Below, one piece after another: positions 9,263 to 18,054 of a stretch of 64,000 nt of DNA. The translations under genes were made by a program, and so were the position numbers. The notes below the pieces were generated by a model. The model saw only the letters and a program-made list of their open reading frames with translations. It ran no database searches and was not told the DNA's origin. The number at the start of each line of letters is the position of its first letter. The first letter of the stretch is position 1. This DNA comes from Phycisphaerales bacterium (GTDB lineage: Bacteria > Planctomycetota > Phycisphaerae > UBA1845), in the NCBI GenBank assembly GCA_020852275.1, contig JADZBE010000026.1, forward strand, positions 1 to 64,000, written 5' to 3'.

Positions 9263-10006
9263 CTAGTCCGCGCCCATCAGCCCCAGCCCTTCCGCCCAGA
9301 CTTCGGCGACGTGCTTGATGGTCATCGGCGAGCCGAGGCGATGGGCCGTGCCGCCGAGGGTCATGCCGCAGCCGCCTTCGTTGCACACCAGCGTGGTCGC
9401 GCCTGTCTGCCGGACGTGCGACACCTTGTCGCGCGTCATGCCGTCGCTGATCTCGGGGTATTGCAGGTTGAACGCGCCGCCGAATCCACAGCACACGTCC
9501 AGCCGATCCAGAGGACGGTAGTCCACGCCTTCCATCTCGCTGACGAGCCGGCAGGTGAGGGACGGGTCGGCCAGCTCGCGCATATGGCAACTGTAGTGCA
9601 CGGTGTACGACTGCCCCGGCGGCGCGGGGATCGTCGCCGGATCCACGTGCAGGACCTTCGTGACGAACAAACCAAACTCCCACGTGCGTGCCGCGAGGTC
9701 CTTCGCCTGCCCCGCATAGGCCGCGTCGTGCTCCAGCAGGTGCGGCAGGTGATGTTTGACCAGCGCCGCGCACGAGCCGGACGGCGTGACGACATGAGGA
9801 TACCCCGCGAACACGTCGATGAGCCGCCGCCCGAGCCGCGCCGCCTCGTCGTGATAGCCGTTGTTGTAATGCGGCTGCCCGCAGCACGTCTGCTCGCGCG
9901 GGAAGTGAACGGTGCAGCCGAAGTGCCGCAGGAGGCGCACGGCGGCCACGCCCACGCGCGGCGTGAACGTGTCAGTCAGGCATGTTATGAAGAGCGCGAC
10001 GTCCAA
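9263..10006 (-). CDS. LutA/YkgE-like (Fe-S)-binding protein with two CCG domains
   Basis: About 247 residues with two cysteine-rich CCG domains. The first has FITCLTDTF...QTCCGQPHYNNGY; the second has SCHMREL...VCCGFGGAFNLQYP. This is the architecture of LutA/GlpC-type electron-transfer subunits that help oxidise lactate or glycolate. The usual partners (LutB, LutC, a lactate permease) are not adjacent. No ATG fits: GTG 10042 gives 12 extra residues, while TTG 10006 places the start right before the conserved DVALFITC, which is why I prefer it. An uncertain start does not affect the domain call. Confidence 0.8.
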   Translation of the reverse strand: MDVALFITCLTDTFTPRVGVAAVRLLRHFGCTVHFPREQTCCGQPHYNNGYHDEAARLGRRLIDVFAGYPHVVTPSGSCAALVKHHLPHLLEHDAAYAGQAKDLAARTWEFGLFVTKVLHVDPATIPAPPGQSYTVHYSCHMRELADPSLTCRLVSEMEGVDYRPLDRLDVCCGFGGAFNLQYPEISDGMTRDKVSHVRQTGATTLVCNEGGCGMTLGGTAHRLGSPMTIKHVAEVWAEGLGLMGAD

Positions 10007-10134
10007 GCTTTCACTCTCAAGCCGGCGGGTGGCATGGTCCACGGTACTGCGTGGACCCTGCTTGGGTCCCGCTCGCCACGGTCAGGCGAGTACGCCAGAC
10101 GGCGCCACTCGGTTTTCCTTCGGCGAGCGTCCAA

Positions 10135-10704
10135 TCAGTTGGCGGCCTTGACGTTGTCGATGGCGAGCAGCGCGCCGCCGACGGAGAACTGAGTGATGAG
10201 CGCGGGGTTGCTCTTGAGCCGCACGCGGCAGCCGTTGTCGTTGTAATTGACGCCGCCGTACGTGCCGTTGGCCAGACCGCCGAACGTGGGCCGCGTGAAG
10301 CACATGCCGTTGAAAACGATCTGAACGTTGCCCGTCATGCGCAGGTAGCGGAAGACGATCTTCTTGACCGGCCCGCCGAGGATGCCCGCGTAGTCCGTCA
10401 TGTCGAAATCGACGAGCACGCTGCGCGCGACAAGCTGGTTGGGCGGCGAACCGTTGGGGCAGGGGGCGAAGGACTGCGTCGTGAGGATGCACACGCCGAA
10501 CGCCGTCGGGGCGCACGCGTTGCCGACCGTGTCGGTGTAGGGCGTCTGAATCATGTCCACGCCGTTGCTGGTGAAGTTGGCGGGCAACTGGCCTTGCGGC
10601 AAAGCGTCGAACTTGACCGTGTGCGAGGCGCCGAACGCGCCGGCGCAACACGTCGACACTCCCAGGGCGATCAACGCGTGTCGGACTCGATGAAAACTCT
10701 GCAT
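10135..10704 (-). CDS. Secreted protein of unknown function
   Basis: About 189 residues with a signal peptide (hydrophobic ALIALGVSTCCAGAFG, likely cleavage after GAFGA). ATG 10704 has a strong GGGAGAG seven bases upstream. The mature part begins HTVKFDALPQGQLPANFTSN, reads as a beta-rich domain and holds several cysteines. The pattern of an opening FDxLP...G and a C-terminal IDNVK resembles the jelly-roll style of many planctomycete exported proteins, but I recognise no specific family. No sorting tail such as PEP-CTERM is present. It has no obvious operon partner. Confidence 0.7.
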   Translation of the reverse strand: MQSFHRVRHALIALGVSTCCAGAFGASHTVKFDALPQGQLPANFTSNGVDMIQTPYTDTVGNACAPTAFGVCILTTQSFAPCPNGSPPNQLVARSVLVDFDMTDYAGILGGPVKKIVFRYLRMTGNVQIVFNGMCFTRPTFGGLANGTYGGVNYNDNGCRVRLKSNPALITQFSVGGALLAIDNVKAAN

Positions 10705-10911
10705 GGCAATTCTCTCCCGTGTCTGCCGGCCGCCGCGATCGCTCCGAACCGTCGGAGCCGCCGCAAATGGTGGCGGACGCGCACCCAACCATTCTACACG
10801 AATCCGGCGCGACGGCTCAAGCGAGCTTCCGAATGCAAGCGAGGGGCGTCGGTGGACTTGCATGATCCGGCTCGCCGGGCGGGCGAGGTCCTGGACAGAC
10901 CACTCGCCGGC

Positions 10912-11153
10912 GTGCCACGGCTCTGTGAGCCGTGAGAGCGCGAGATCAGGTCTACGGTAGGCCGCGAGATGGCGTGCCACTGCTCTGTGAGCAGTGAGAT
11001 CGCCAGGTCAGGCCCGCGGCAGGCCGCGGGATAGAGTGTTCCGCAGGCAGCTGGATGCCCAAGACAGTGCTCGCAGAGCCGTGGCACATGCCCAAGACAC
11101 TGCTCGCAGAGCAGTGGCACATGCCCGGGACACTGCTCGCAGAGGAGTGGCAC
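10912..11153. repeat. Array of CTGCTC-CAGAGCAG hairpins
   Basis: Five imperfect palindromes built on GTGCCACTGCTCTGTGAGCA occupy the gap before the AI-2E transporter. Two face one way (about 10912 and 10973). Three are inverted (about 11064, 11097 and 11130), and these last three have a 33-base period. The same hairpin family recurs at 51442-51603 and in weaker form at about 54740. The rest of the 10705-11340 gap shows no gene. Confidence 0.75.
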
Positions 11154-11340
11154 GCGCGTAGAGACCTTGGAACGTCGACCGCGCCCCTCGGATGCTCCGC
11201 CCGCGCGGGTCGGACGTCGAAGCGCCAACGATGCAAGCCGTCTGCTCGCCCGAAGAAACAAGCTGCTCTATAATCCCAGCGCGGGGCCGCGCATCGAGGC
11301 AGGAGGGCGAGCGATGCGCCGGCGCTGAACCCGCGCACGG

Positions 11341-12777
11341 ATGGAGCCGCTCATGAAGGAGACCCTGAGTCTTCCGGAATCCAAAACACAGCGCACCGGC
11401 GCGCCTCCCACGGCCGCCAGGCCCGCGCTGCCGCCGAGCCGGGCGACGCTGCGCGATCGTCTCGGGCGGCGGGGGTTCAGCTTTCTGCGCACGCAGTGGC
11501 GCCCGCTGTCGCTGATCGGGTTCGTGCTGCTCGTCCTCATCGTCTTCCAGGCGGTCCTGACCCCGTTCATCATCGCCTTTGCCCTCGCGTACGTGCTATA
11601 CCCGGCCGTGCTGCGCCTGACGCGCATTCGCTTTGGTGCGTTTCATCTGCCGGTGTGGGGGTCGATCCTTGTCGTCTATTTCGCGCTGATCGGCAGCGCG
11701 ACGCTGCTGACGTCGCTGGCGGGGCCGCCCGTCGTGGGTCAGCTTCAGAAGCTCATTGACAACGTGAAAGTTTACGCCGATCAGCTCGACAAAAGAAGCG
11801 GCGCCATCATGACCCGGCTGGAAGGCTACTTGGCGGCTTGGGAAGAAAAGCGCAAGGAGTCGGCCTCGTCGGAGGAGGTGCAATCGTCGCCCGCCGCGAG
11901 CAACGCAGAGTTGACGTCCAACGACGCCCCGTTGGATCCGAAGGCTGAGACCGCGCAAGACCCGGCGCCGTCTGCGGCGCGCACGGACGCTCCGCCGGGC
12001 GACGCTCAACCTTCCGCCGGCTCCAACGCCGATGCCAACCCGCCGTTGTACATTCAGGGCATCAAGTCCGCGCGCGACTTCATGCAGGGGTACAAGGAAA
12101 AGCTCGTCGGATGGGTCGCGCAGTTCGGCGCGGCCATGCCCGCGTTCATCGAAGGACTGGTGCGATCGATCTTCAACTTCTTCCTCGTGCTGATGCTGAC
12201 GTTCCTGTTTCTGCTGCACTTTCCGAAGATTTTCAGCTTTGCGCGCAGCCTCGTCCCCGCGCAGTACCAGCCGGAGTTCGAGAACATCGCCGAGGAGATC
12301 AACGAGCGGCTGGCCGGCGTGGTGCGCGGGCAGCTCATGATCTGCCTGGCGAACGGCATCCTGACCTACATCGGGTTCGCGATGATCGGCGTGCGGTTTG
12401 CCAGTCTGCTGGCGTTCGTGGCGGGCGTGCTGTCGCTGATCCCCATCTTCGGCACGATCATCTCGACCATCCCCGCCGTGCTGCTGGCGCTGACGCAGTC
12501 GGCGACGATCGCGCTGCTGGCGCTGGGATGGGTGGTCATCATCCACATCGTCGAGGCTTACGTGCTCAATCCGCTCATCATGGGCGACGCGGCGCACATG
12601 AACCCGCTGCTGATCGTCTTCGCCCTGCTCGTCGGCTCGCACTATTTCCATCCCATCCTCGGACCGCTGCTGGCGGCGCCGATCGCGGCCATCATTCAGA
12701 CGGTCTTCCTGCACTTCCTGACGCGCAGCGAGGAGCCGCCGGACTCGGACGCTGAGCCGGCGCCCGCGAGCAGTTGA
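11341..12777 (+). CDS. AI-2E family transporter (PerM-like membrane protein)
   Basis: About 478 residues. Membrane segments lie at the N-terminal third (LIGFVLLVLIVFQAVLTPF, then IIAFALAYVLYPAVL, then WGSILVVYFALIGSATLLTSL). A hydrophilic loop is enlarged here by a low-complexity Ser/Ala/Asp stretch (about residues 175-225). A cluster of C-terminal segments contains VRGQLMICLANGILTYIGF and SHYFHPILGPLLAAPIAA, typical of the family. Members export small molecules or act as sodium-proton antiporters; the substrate cannot be told from sequence. The ATG at 11341 is followed by a second at 11353; neither has a clear binding site. It stands alone. Confidence 0.85.
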   Translation: MEPLMKETLSLPESKTQRTGAPPTAARPALPPSRATLRDRLGRRGFSFLRTQWRPLSLIGFVLLVLIVFQAVLTPFIIAFALAYVLYPAVLRLTRIRFGAFHLPVWGSILVVYFALIGSATLLTSLAGPPVVGQLQKLIDNVKVYADQLDKRSGAIMTRLEGYLAAWEEKRKESASSEEVQSSPAASNAELTSNDAPLDPKAETAQDPAPSAARTDAPPGDAQPSAGSNADANPPLYIQGIKSARDFMQGYKEKLVGWVAQFGAAMPAFIEGLVRSIFNFFLVLMLTFLFLLHFPKIFSFARSLVPAQYQPEFENIAEEINERLAGVVRGQLMICLANGILTYIGFAMIGVRFASLLAFVAGVLSLIPIFGTIISTIPAVLLALTQSATIALLALGWVVIIHIVEAYVLNPLIMGDAAHMNPLLIVFALLVGSHYFHPILGPLLAAPIAAIIQTVFLHFLTRSEEPPDSDAEPAPASS

Positions 12778-13062
12778 CCCAAGCCCGTCCCGGCGAGCAC
12801 GCGGCGGAACTACCCGTTGCGAACGGAGTGGCACGAAGGCGGTGGCACGAAGGGGGTGGCACGAAGGCGGTGGCACGGACCTCCGGGACGTGCTCTTTCC
12901 CGGGAGATTCCTTGCCAAACCGCGCGAATCGGGGTTCCCCAACGGGCTGCCGGGTCTCATAAGGTTTGCTCCCCCGTTGCGCAATAAGCGAGGTTTCTGT
13001 TATCATATGGAGTCATGCCTCCGGGGCAGGGGGTTCGTCATACCAGTTTAGGGGAGTCGCAC

Positions 13063-15345
13063 ATGCGGTCATTGAACACACACGCGCGGTCGGCGCTGCG
13101 GGTCACGCTTTCACTGTTCGCCACGGCGGTCGTGGAGGTCCGCGCCACGGACCTGACGGTCTCGAGCATCGAGGTCAACCAGGCGGTGCAGTATGGCACG
13201 AGCACGCTGGTGGGAGATCAGGTGACCTACGTTCGCGCAACCATCGGCGTCAGCGATTCCGCGGTGGACGTGGACAATGTCGATGCCGTGCTGCGCGTCT
13301 TCGCCGGCGGGGTCGAGCTGCCGGAGTCGCCGATCGCGTCGCTCAACGGACCGATCAAGGCCCCGCGCACGCCGCAGCGCAGCGAGCTGAACCACACGGT
13401 CAACTTCCTGCTGATCGTCCCGCAAAGCACCGACGTGGACTTTCAGGTCGAGGTCAATCCCGACCGCTACGTCGTGGAAACGAACTACGGCAACAACCTC
13501 GGGACGTCGAGCAACCTCAACTTCCAATGCCGCGGCACCGTCGAGGTGGCGTATGTCCCCATCGACTACCGCCCCGGCGGCAACGGCGGTCCGCCGGACG
13601 CCACGCTGATGGAGCCGGGCATCGGCGACGGCTTCTTCCGCGCGATCTACAAGGCTGAGGAATGGAACTACCACAAGTCTCCGCTGCCGGACCTGCTCTG
13701 GACGCAGGACGTGAACAACTCGGACACGGCGCTGCTCAATGCCCTGCGCGACATCCGCCTCAACCAGCTTCCGGGCGCCGGATACCCCGTGCCCACGTTG
13801 ATTTACGGCTGGCTCCCCGGCAATCCTTACTCCGGCAATGGCCGCGCGATCGGCATTCCCGGCGACGCCGCCTTCGGCAACACCCAGACCATCCGTCACC
13901 AGCGCACCATGGCGCATGAATGCGGGCATCTGTTCGGCCAGGTTCACAACAGCCGCACGATCGGCACCGTCGGCGTGGACGTCGAGCACCATCTGTGGGA
14001 TACCGAGAGCCTGCCCGTGCTGCACCAGAGCGGGCAGTGGGACATCATGGTCGGCGGTCAGCTCACCAACACCGCCTACGTGGACCGCACGACGTACGAA
14101 GCGGTCGAGGCCGACAGCCGCCTGCGCTGCTCCTCGCCGTCGCGCCTGCCCGCGCCGGTGCTGCGCATCAGCGGGGAGTTCATCCACGCCACGGGCGGGC
14201 TTCGCCTGGATCCGATCACGCGCTTTGAGGACGGCGACGCCGATGCGACGGACCCCAACGGGGCGATCTCCATCGTCGGGTATGCCATGCCGGGCGAGGA
14301 GCGGATCTACAACGTCGAGCTTCCCGCGCCGCAGGCATGGGAATCCTGCGCCGGACCGGATGAACAGGGCAACGTGCACTTGGCCGCGACGTCTGCGCTC
14401 TACGCGCTGATTCCTGAAAGCGTGGAAGGGCGGCGCATCGACGGCATCCGCATCATCGACGTGGCGACGGGCGTGGTGCTGGCGGAGCGCACCCGATCCG
14501 CCAACGCGCCGGAAGCGAGATTCACGCAGTCGTGGGTCGACGGCAAACTCAGCGGTCGCGTGACGATCGCTTGGACTTCCAGCGACGCGGACGGCGATGC
14601 GTTGACGACGACGCTGCTGTACAGCCCCGACGCGGGCAACTCATGGGTCCCGCTGGTGGTGAACACGCCCGCGGAGTCGTTCGAGTTCGACACCGCGTCC
14701 GTCGCCTACAGCCGCGGGGCGAACGGACGCCTGCGGCTGGTGGTCACCGACGGCTTCAACGTAACCACAATCGAGGATGACGACGGCGGCACGATGGCCG
14801 GCCCGACGCCGCCGTGGACCTATCTGCTCACCCCGAACGACGACTCCGTCCACCTGCTCGGAGCGCCGATCCCCTTCCATGCCGCCGTCTGGGACAAGGA
14901 AGATCTCATGCTGTCCGGCGGGCGGGTCGCGTGGACGTCCGACGTGGACGGTCCGCTGGGCACGGGGCTGCTGCTGACGCGCGACGATCTTTCGCTGGGC
15001 ACGCACGTCATCACCGTCACCGGCACGGACACCGACGGCGATTCCAGTTCCAAGCAGATTTCGATCACCATCGAGAACCGCCGGTTCAGCGGCATCCCGT
15101 GCAGCGAGGTCAAGAAGTTCGTCGGCTCGTGCAGCAACGGCGGCGCGCTCAAGGCCAAGCTCGTGCTGCGCACGGAAGCGTTCGACGGTGCGTCGGTGGT
15201 GTTCTCATTCGACGGCTCTCCGCGGACCACGCAGGTCAGCGGTCGCCGCGCCAAGCTGACGGATTGCTGCTTCATCGGAGTTCATCAGATAGGCCTGGAA
15301 AGCCCGGCCGGCTGTGCGGACCCGGTGACGACGACATGTCCGTAA
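13063..15345 (+). CDS. Large secreted protein with metzincin-type zinc motif and beta-sandwich domains
   Basis: About 760 residues with an N-terminal signal peptide (SALRVTLSLFATAVVEVRA). ATG 13063 has GGGGAG seven bases upstream. Residues 25-150 resemble a CARDB-type adhesion domain (YVRATIGVSD, VVETNYGNNLGTSSNL). HECGHLFGQVH at residues 285-295 fits the HExxHxxGxxH zinc site of metzincin peptidases. The following part has Ig/PKD-like segments, including SDADGDALTTTLLYSPDAG and LGTHVITVTGTDTDGDSS. A cysteine-containing C-terminal module shows no sorting signal. Exported zinc peptidase activity is an inference from the motif. It is flanked by intergenic repeats and has no operon partner. Confidence 0.75.
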   Translation: MRSLNTHARSALRVTLSLFATAVVEVRATDLTVSSIEVNQAVQYGTSTLVGDQVTYVRATIGVSDSAVDVDNVDAVLRVFAGGVELPESPIASLNGPIKAPRTPQRSELNHTVNFLLIVPQSTDVDFQVEVNPDRYVVETNYGNNLGTSSNLNFQCRGTVEVAYVPIDYRPGGNGGPPDATLMEPGIGDGFFRAIYKAEEWNYHKSPLPDLLWTQDVNNSDTALLNALRDIRLNQLPGAGYPVPTLIYGWLPGNPYSGNGRAIGIPGDAAFGNTQTIRHQRTMAHECGHLFGQVHNSRTIGTVGVDVEHHLWDTESLPVLHQSGQWDIMVGGQLTNTAYVDRTTYEAVEADSRLRCSSPSRLPAPVLRISGEFIHATGGLRLDPITRFEDGDADATDPNGAISIVGYAMPGEERIYNVELPAPQAWESCAGPDEQGNVHLAATSALYALIPESVEGRRIDGIRIIDVATGVVLAERTRSANAPEARFTQSWVDGKLSGRVTIAWTSSDADGDALTTTLLYSPDAGNSWVPLVVNTPAESFEFDTASVAYSRGANGRLRLVVTDGFNVTTIEDDDGGTMAGPTPPWTYLLTPNDDSVHLLGAPIPFHAAVWDKEDLMLSGGRVAWTSDVDGPLGTGLLLTRDDLSLGTHVITVTGTDTDGDSSSKQISITIENRRFSGIPCSEVKKFVGSCSNGGALKAKLVLRTEAFDGASVVFSFDGSPRTTQVSGRRAKLTDCCFIGVHQIGLESPAGCADPVTTTCP

Positions 15346-15370
15346 CAGTTCGCGGCGAAACGTAAACCTC

Positions 15371-15397
15371 GTCATTTCCGCGCAGGCGGGAATCCAG
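15371..15397. repeat. REP-like palindrome
   Basis: GTCATTTCCGCGCAGGCGGG followed by AATCCAG, one base off the copies at 6751, 22744 and 26800. It lies in the 286 bp gap between the secreted metzincin-like gene and nadB. Confidence 0.75.
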
Positions 15398-15631
15398 CCG
15401 GCGGCTTGCGCGGAGGCACGAAACGAGCGACCGGGTGGCACGGCCTGGCGTACTCGCCAGGCCGTGGAGACAGGGGTACTCGCACGCGCACTCGCGCCAC
15501 ACGGGTCCGCTGCCGAGGACCCGTGGCGCCCGATGGCGCCAGGCTGGTAGAGTCGCGCTGGTGCGTCATCGCAAACCGCGGCGCGGGGCGTCGATTGCTC
15601 GAGCCGCGCGCGCCGTTTACCATGCCGCGCG

Positions 15632-17269
15632 ATGAGCAGCCTGTTCGAAACCCGGCGGCACCTCACCGACTTTCACGCATCCCGCATCGGACACGTCGTC
15701 ACCGACGTGCTCGTCGTGGGCAGCGGCGTGGCCGGGGCGCGGGCGGCCATCGAAGCGGGCCGAAACGCCCAGGTCATCCTCATCAGCAAGAAGGACTTCG
15801 CCGCCGGCTCGACGCGTTACGCGCAGGGGGGCATCGCAGCCGCGCTGGGCGACGACGACAGCGCCGAGCTGCACGTCGCGGACACGCTGCGCGTGGGATG
15901 CAACCTGGGCAGCCGCGCCATTGTCGAGCACGTTGTCCGCGCGGCCCCGCGCCGCATCGACGAGCTGGTCGAGTGGGGCTTCGCCGTGGACCGCCGCGAT
16001 GCGACGATCGCCCTGACGCGGGAGGGCGGTCACTCGCGCCATCGCGTGGTGCACGCGCGCGGCGACGCCACCGGCGCGGAACTCAGCGAGACCCTCCGCC
16101 GGCGCATCCTCTCAACGTCCTCCGTCCGTGTGTTCGAAAACTGCTTCCTCATCGACCTCGTGACGCTCGACGGCGCCTGCGTCGGCGCGATCACCTGGCA
16201 CGCCAAGTACGGTCACCAGATGATCTGGGCGCACGAAACCGTGCTCGCCGGCGGCGGATGCGGGCAGGTGTACCGCGAGACCACGAACCCGCCGGCCATC
16301 ACCGGCGACCTCGTCGCCGCCGCGTATCGCGCCGGCGCGGGCGTCCGCGACATGGAGATGGTGCAGTTCCACCCAACGACGCTGTACGTGGCGGGCGCGG
16401 GGCGGGCGCTGATCTCCGAGGCCGTTCGCGGCGAGGGCGCGCACCTCGTGGACCGCGCCGGCGAGCGGTTCATGCAGCGCTATCATCCCGACGGCGAACT
16501 GGCGCCGCGCGACGTCGTCAGCCGCGCCATCACCCGCCACCTGCGCGAAACGCACACCAACAGCGCCTTCATCGACGCGCGCCACGTCAGGAACTTTGCG
16601 CAGCGGTTTCCATCCATCACCCGCCTCTGCGCCGATTTCCAGATCGACGTGGCGACGGACCTGATCCCCGTCCGCCCGAGCGCGCACTACCTCGTCGGCG
16701 GCATCGAGACGGACCTTGCCGCCTCAACGAACGTGCCGGGACTGCTGGCGTGCGGGGAATGCGCCTGGACCGGGCTGCACGGGGCGAACCGGCTGGCGAG
16801 CAACTCGTTGCTGGAAGGTCTCGTCTTCGGCGCGGCCGCGGGGGAAACGGCGGCGCGGCGCGCCGGCGGGCGCGATCGTGGCACGACCATCCGCTTCATG
16901 GAGAATCAGAACCCGCGCTCGGACCGGACGGAGCTGGACCTTGCGGACATCCGCAACTCGCTGCGCAGCGTCATGTGGCGCAACGTCGGCATCGAGCGCA
17001 GCGGCGATCGCCTCGACGAAACGGTGCAGATTCTCGACTTCTGGGGGCACTACGCGCTGGACAAGACGTTTGACTCGCCGGAGGGCTGGGAGTTGCAGAA
17101 TCTGCTGACCGTCGCCCGGCTTGTGGCGCTCTGCGCGCGGGAGCGGATGGAGTCCATCGGGGTGCATTACCGATCCGACGCGCCGTCCGATCAGGCCCAC
17201 TTGTCGCGCTATCACACCGCGGTGCAGCGCGGCCCCAGCGACGGCGTCCGTCGCGTCCCGGCGGATTGA
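15632..17269 (+). CDS. nadB: L-aspartate oxidase
   Basis: A flavoprotein of 545 residues that should oxidise L-aspartate to iminoaspartate in de novo NAD synthesis. The FAD-binding motif is near residue 27 (VLVVGSGVAGARAAIEAG). TRYAQGGIAAALG, GGHSRHRVVHARGDATG, EMVQFHPTTL and the C-terminal ECAWTGLHGANRLASNSLLE are all characteristic. The helical C-terminal domain is present, so length is normal. The fumarate-reductase-like alternative is disfavoured by HSRHRVVH and RLASNSLLE. The start ATG at 15632 lacks a strong binding site but matches the family N-terminus. nadA and nadC are not in the window. Confidence 0.93.
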   Translation: MSSLFETRRHLTDFHASRIGHVVTDVLVVGSGVAGARAAIEAGRNAQVILISKKDFAAGSTRYAQGGIAAALGDDDSAELHVADTLRVGCNLGSRAIVEHVVRAAPRRIDELVEWGFAVDRRDATIALTREGGHSRHRVVHARGDATGAELSETLRRRILSTSSVRVFENCFLIDLVTLDGACVGAITWHAKYGHQMIWAHETVLAGGGCGQVYRETTNPPAITGDLVAAAYRAGAGVRDMEMVQFHPTTLYVAGAGRALISEAVRGEGAHLVDRAGERFMQRYHPDGELAPRDVVSRAITRHLRETHTNSAFIDARHVRNFAQRFPSITRLCADFQIDVATDLIPVRPSAHYLVGGIETDLAASTNVPGLLACGECAWTGLHGANRLASNSLLEGLVFGAAAGETAARRAGGRDRGTTIRFMENQNPRSDRTELDLADIRNSLRSVMWRNVGIERSGDRLDETVQILDFWGHYALDKTFDSPEGWELQNLLTVARLVALCARERMESIGVHYRSDAPSDQAHLSRYHTAVQRGPSDGVRRVPAD

Positions 17270-17402
17270 AGCAGCCGCGATCCGGCGACATCCGTCCCCG
17301 CCGCGCCTGTCCCCAACCGCGCCCGAACTGAGCCGCGCCCGCAAGAAGCCGAAACGCTGAGAGACTCCTCACGGGCGTGAGGGGTTCCGGTTTCGGCGTT
17401 GG

Positions 17403-17532
17403 CCATTCGCCATTCGCCATTCGCCATTCGCCATTCGCCATTCGCTATTCGCTACTCGCCCTTTCGCGCTCTCCCTCGCTGGCGCTACGGGTTCTGATTG
17501 CTGCATCCGGCATTCAGCATTCTGCATTCAGC
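17403..17532. repeat. CATTCGC heptamer array
   Basis: CATTCGC is repeated head to tail from about 17403 to 17458, then decays to CTATTCGCTACTCGCC. After a spacer, a related CATTCAGCATTCTGCATTCAG run covers 17510-17532. The same units appear inverted at 29812-29898. The 384 bp gap (17270-17653) contains no gene. Confidence 0.8.
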
Positions 17533-17653
17533 TTTCGCCGCTGCGGTCCCTCAAGCCCGCCGCCCCATCTGGTCGAAGCAGATTGACAGGGCTTTCGACT
17601 GGGGATACTCGTGGAGCCTGCGGGCCGATCCACGGAGGGGAAGTGAGGGCGTC

Positions 17654-18007
17654 ATGTCGGTTCAGAGCTGGTCAGAAACCATTCGCGTCGCCGAGTTGCA
17701 GGATGACCCGGCGTTTTCCGACGACATCGTCGCCCTCACCGAACAGCTCGAGCAGGAGCAGGCGTTCGACGTCGTGCTCGACTTCCGCGGGGTCCGCTAC
17801 CTCAACTCGTCCAACATCACCAAGCTGCTGCGGCTGCGCAAAACGATGATCAGCCGCCACCGCCGTCTCGTTCTTTGCAACGTCGCCACGCAGGTCTGGA
17901 GCATGTTCCTCGTCACGGGGCTGGAAAAGGTCTTCGAGATGACGGACAACGTCGAGACCGCGCTGATGGGCGTGCAGCTCGCCGCCGGAGTCTCGGGCGA
18001 GGCGTGA
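17654..18007 (+). CDS. STAS-domain protein (anti-sigma factor antagonist family)
   Basis: About 117 residues forming one STAS domain: DVVLDFRGVRYLNSSNITKLLRLRK is followed by LVLCNVATQVWSMFLVTGLEKVFEMTDN. The serine in LNSSNITKLL aligns with the phosphorylated serine of SpoIIAA-type antagonists. Proteins of this type bind or release anti-sigma kinases in partner-switching cascades. No anti-sigma kinase or PP2C phosphatase gene is adjacent, so partners are elsewhere. ATG 17654 has GGGAAGTGAGGG just upstream; the longer frame would begin in repeat DNA. Confidence 0.85.
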   Translation: MSVQSWSETIRVAELQDDPAFSDDIVALTEQLEQEQAFDVVLDFRGVRYLNSSNITKLLRLRKTMISRHRRLVLCNVATQVWSMFLVTGLEKVFEMTDNVETALMGVQLAAGVSGEA

Positions 18008-18054
18008 CCTGCGTCCGTTGCGCCGCAGACGCGGGTCGCCCCCCGTCGTCCTTC

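Noticed and set aside
10912-11153. Possible CRISPR array from 33-bp periodic repeats
   Set aside because: Repeats are inverted hairpins with nearly identical short spacers; no spacer diversity and no cas genes.
13111-14379. 422-codon open frame on the minus strand
   Set aside because: Antisense to the secreted metzincin-like gene; no start site, no conserved motifs.
17403-17532. Possible CRISPR array (regular CATTCGC units)
   Set aside because: Units are seven bases with no unique spacers; it is a simple tandem repeat, and no cas genes are present.
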